This document shows, piece by piece, positions 62,941 through 64,000 of a DNA stretch of 64,000 nt. Position 1 is the stretch's first letter. Each line of letters starts with the position of its first letter. A program made the position numbers and the translations under genes. The notes under the pieces are model-generated. The model saw only the letters and a list, made by a program, of their open reading frames with translations, made no database searches and was not told the origin of the DNA. Source of the stretch: Certhia americana (Eukaryota; Chordata; Aves; Passeriformes; Certhiidae); the NCBI GenBank assembly GCA_018697195.1, contig CM031858.1:75079001-75143000 (forward strand), in the 5' to 3' direction.

Positions 62941-64000
62941 TAAAGCCAAGAGGTTCACCTCAGTTTAGGACTTCTAAAATTTTATCTAGGATAATAGCAT
63001 GCCATCTCAACAAGTGTGATGAGCAGTTTTTGCCAGGGCATCTACCTAAGCCAGCAAAACCCACTATATATGTATGAAGGGAAATTATTATAGTACGGAT
63101 AAAAAAATTCAACGATATCTGATACCTATAGATTAAATAAATAGAAATGGTTAATAATGTGTGGTTCAGGAAAAATATTTTTCTCTAAAAAATTGTGGGT
63201 TTTAACAATACAGAATATACGGAATATCCTAGATACTTATGTTCAACAAATTATTATTATTATCATAAAAAGGAAGAATGAATAAAAAACAAAGATGACA
63301 ACAAAATTAAGCTTCTGGAGTGAATATTGACAGGTAAAAATTATACATGTAGCAGTAGCACATATTAAAAATATGAAATTACAGGAAAATTGAATAGTTT
63401 TATGGTAAAAGTTACAGCCCAATATTCAGATGTTTTTTAAATATTTAAATTGCATAACTGTTAAAAAGGCTTCCATCCAGACCGGTTGACTTGAAGCTGA
63501 AAAGCACACCATGAAAAGTGTTTCACTGTTTAGTGAAATATCAAAACTCATCACAATTTATAAGCCATAAACATTTTACTTTTCTCCCTTACCTTCACCT
63601 CTTCCCATATCAGTCAGTGGACGCTGGTTTTCATCTGTAAGGAAGGAACTGATTCTTCTATTGCTAAATTTACCTAAATGATTTCTTGGGATACAAAGAC
63701 GTGTGACCAAGTCCAGACAACGCTTCTGCAATCCAGCAAAGGAGAGCAGTCAAGGAAATCCAGAATGCCCTGAGGGAAATCCAGAATGCCCTGAGTCTGA
63801 CTGATAAAAGCAAGTCAAAGAGAGTACTGTGCTCTCCTTCTTGCCAGCCTGCCTTACCACTGTGGCTGTGTAAGCCATTGCACACCTGGACATTACTGGA
63901 ATTGCTGGATTTCTTGGGGATCTTGACCTAGATAATTATCTACTGAAATTACTTGGTTAATTATACTAGTGGCCTTTATTTATTACTGTATTGTTATTTA
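62941..64000. other. AT-rich non-coding stretch to window end
   Basis: No gene recognised. An ATT microsatellite lies near 63250-63262. From about 63660 to 63900 the sequence is richer in G+C and may be part of an unrecognised repeat; it holds the 21-bp tandem duplication at 63754-63795. Confidence 0.45.
63754..63795 (+). repeat. 21-bp tandem duplication
   Basis: GGAAATCCAGAATGCCCTGA occurs twice with a period of 21. It gives the RAFWISL repeat in a meaningless - strand frame. Confidence 0.9.

Noticed and set aside
1..64000. tRNA, rRNA, snRNA genes or CRISPR arrays
   Set aside because: No cloverleaf-type A/B-box pairs, snRNA signatures or regularly spaced repeats were seen on reading; the direct repeats present are isolated pairs.

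Overview
This 64 kb window looks like non-coding DNA from a bird genome, probably a songbird, although the species cannot be fixed from the sequence. The reasons are: visibly AT-rich eukaryotic DNA full of homopolymer and microsatellite tracts; CR1 as the only LINE family I can recognise; several endogenous-retrovirus LTRs of types I know from avian genomes; and no bacterial gene organisation. Every open frame of 60 codons or more is either random, lies inside a mobile element, or is a translated low-complexity tract. I found no host exon that I would defend, no tRNA, rRNA or snRNA gene, and no CRISPR array. The window is therefore best read as intergenic DNA or the inside of a large intron.

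Layout. 1-4.1 kb: AT-rich unique sequence with an LTR-like block (about 1.34-1.6 kb) and a GC-rich cluster of hairpins (1.85-1.99 kb). 4.1-8.6 kb: three LTRs from three families (4139-4894, 6705-7312, 8298-8604), with A/C-rich simple tracts between them. 8.6-19.2 kb: mostly unique AT-rich DNA with a 47-A tract, an A/C tract, an AT microsatellite and a possible conserved non-coding element. 19.2-28.2 kb: repeat-rich, with an unclassified LTR-like block at 19.2 kb, a CR1 3' fragment at 20.0 kb, a probable LTR at 22.9-23.7 kb, a rearranged pair of LTRs at 25.25-25.95 kb and a CR1 3' end at 27.46-28.19 kb. 31.4-32.2 kb: CR1 ORF1 remnant. 33.1-33.8 kb: a very GC- and CpG-rich LTR of the same family as the one at 4.1 kb. 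37.2-39.0 kb: CR1 ORF2 reverse-transcriptase remnant. 39-56 kb: mostly unique, with a paired AP-1-like inverted repeat (40.1 kb) and a direct-repeat pair (48.1 and 50.2 kb), the second copy followed by a 29-A tract. 56.2-58.4 kb: CR1 remnant covering ORF1 and the start of ORF2. 62.6-62.9 kb: another short LTR.

No element here can move itself. All LTRs lack an internal retroviral region (they are solo or partial), and all CR1 copies carry stops, frameshifts or lost catalytic residues. All 14 elements I could orient lie on the + strand. If that survives a proper repeat search, it would fit an intron of a gene transcribed from the - strand, because sense-oriented elements carrying poly(A) signals tend to be removed from introns. 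The most useful leads are this strand bias, the 204-bp direct repeat, the CpG-rich LTR and the AP-1 inverted repeat. I found no convincing new biological system. Family identities rest on recalled resemblance, not on a database search.
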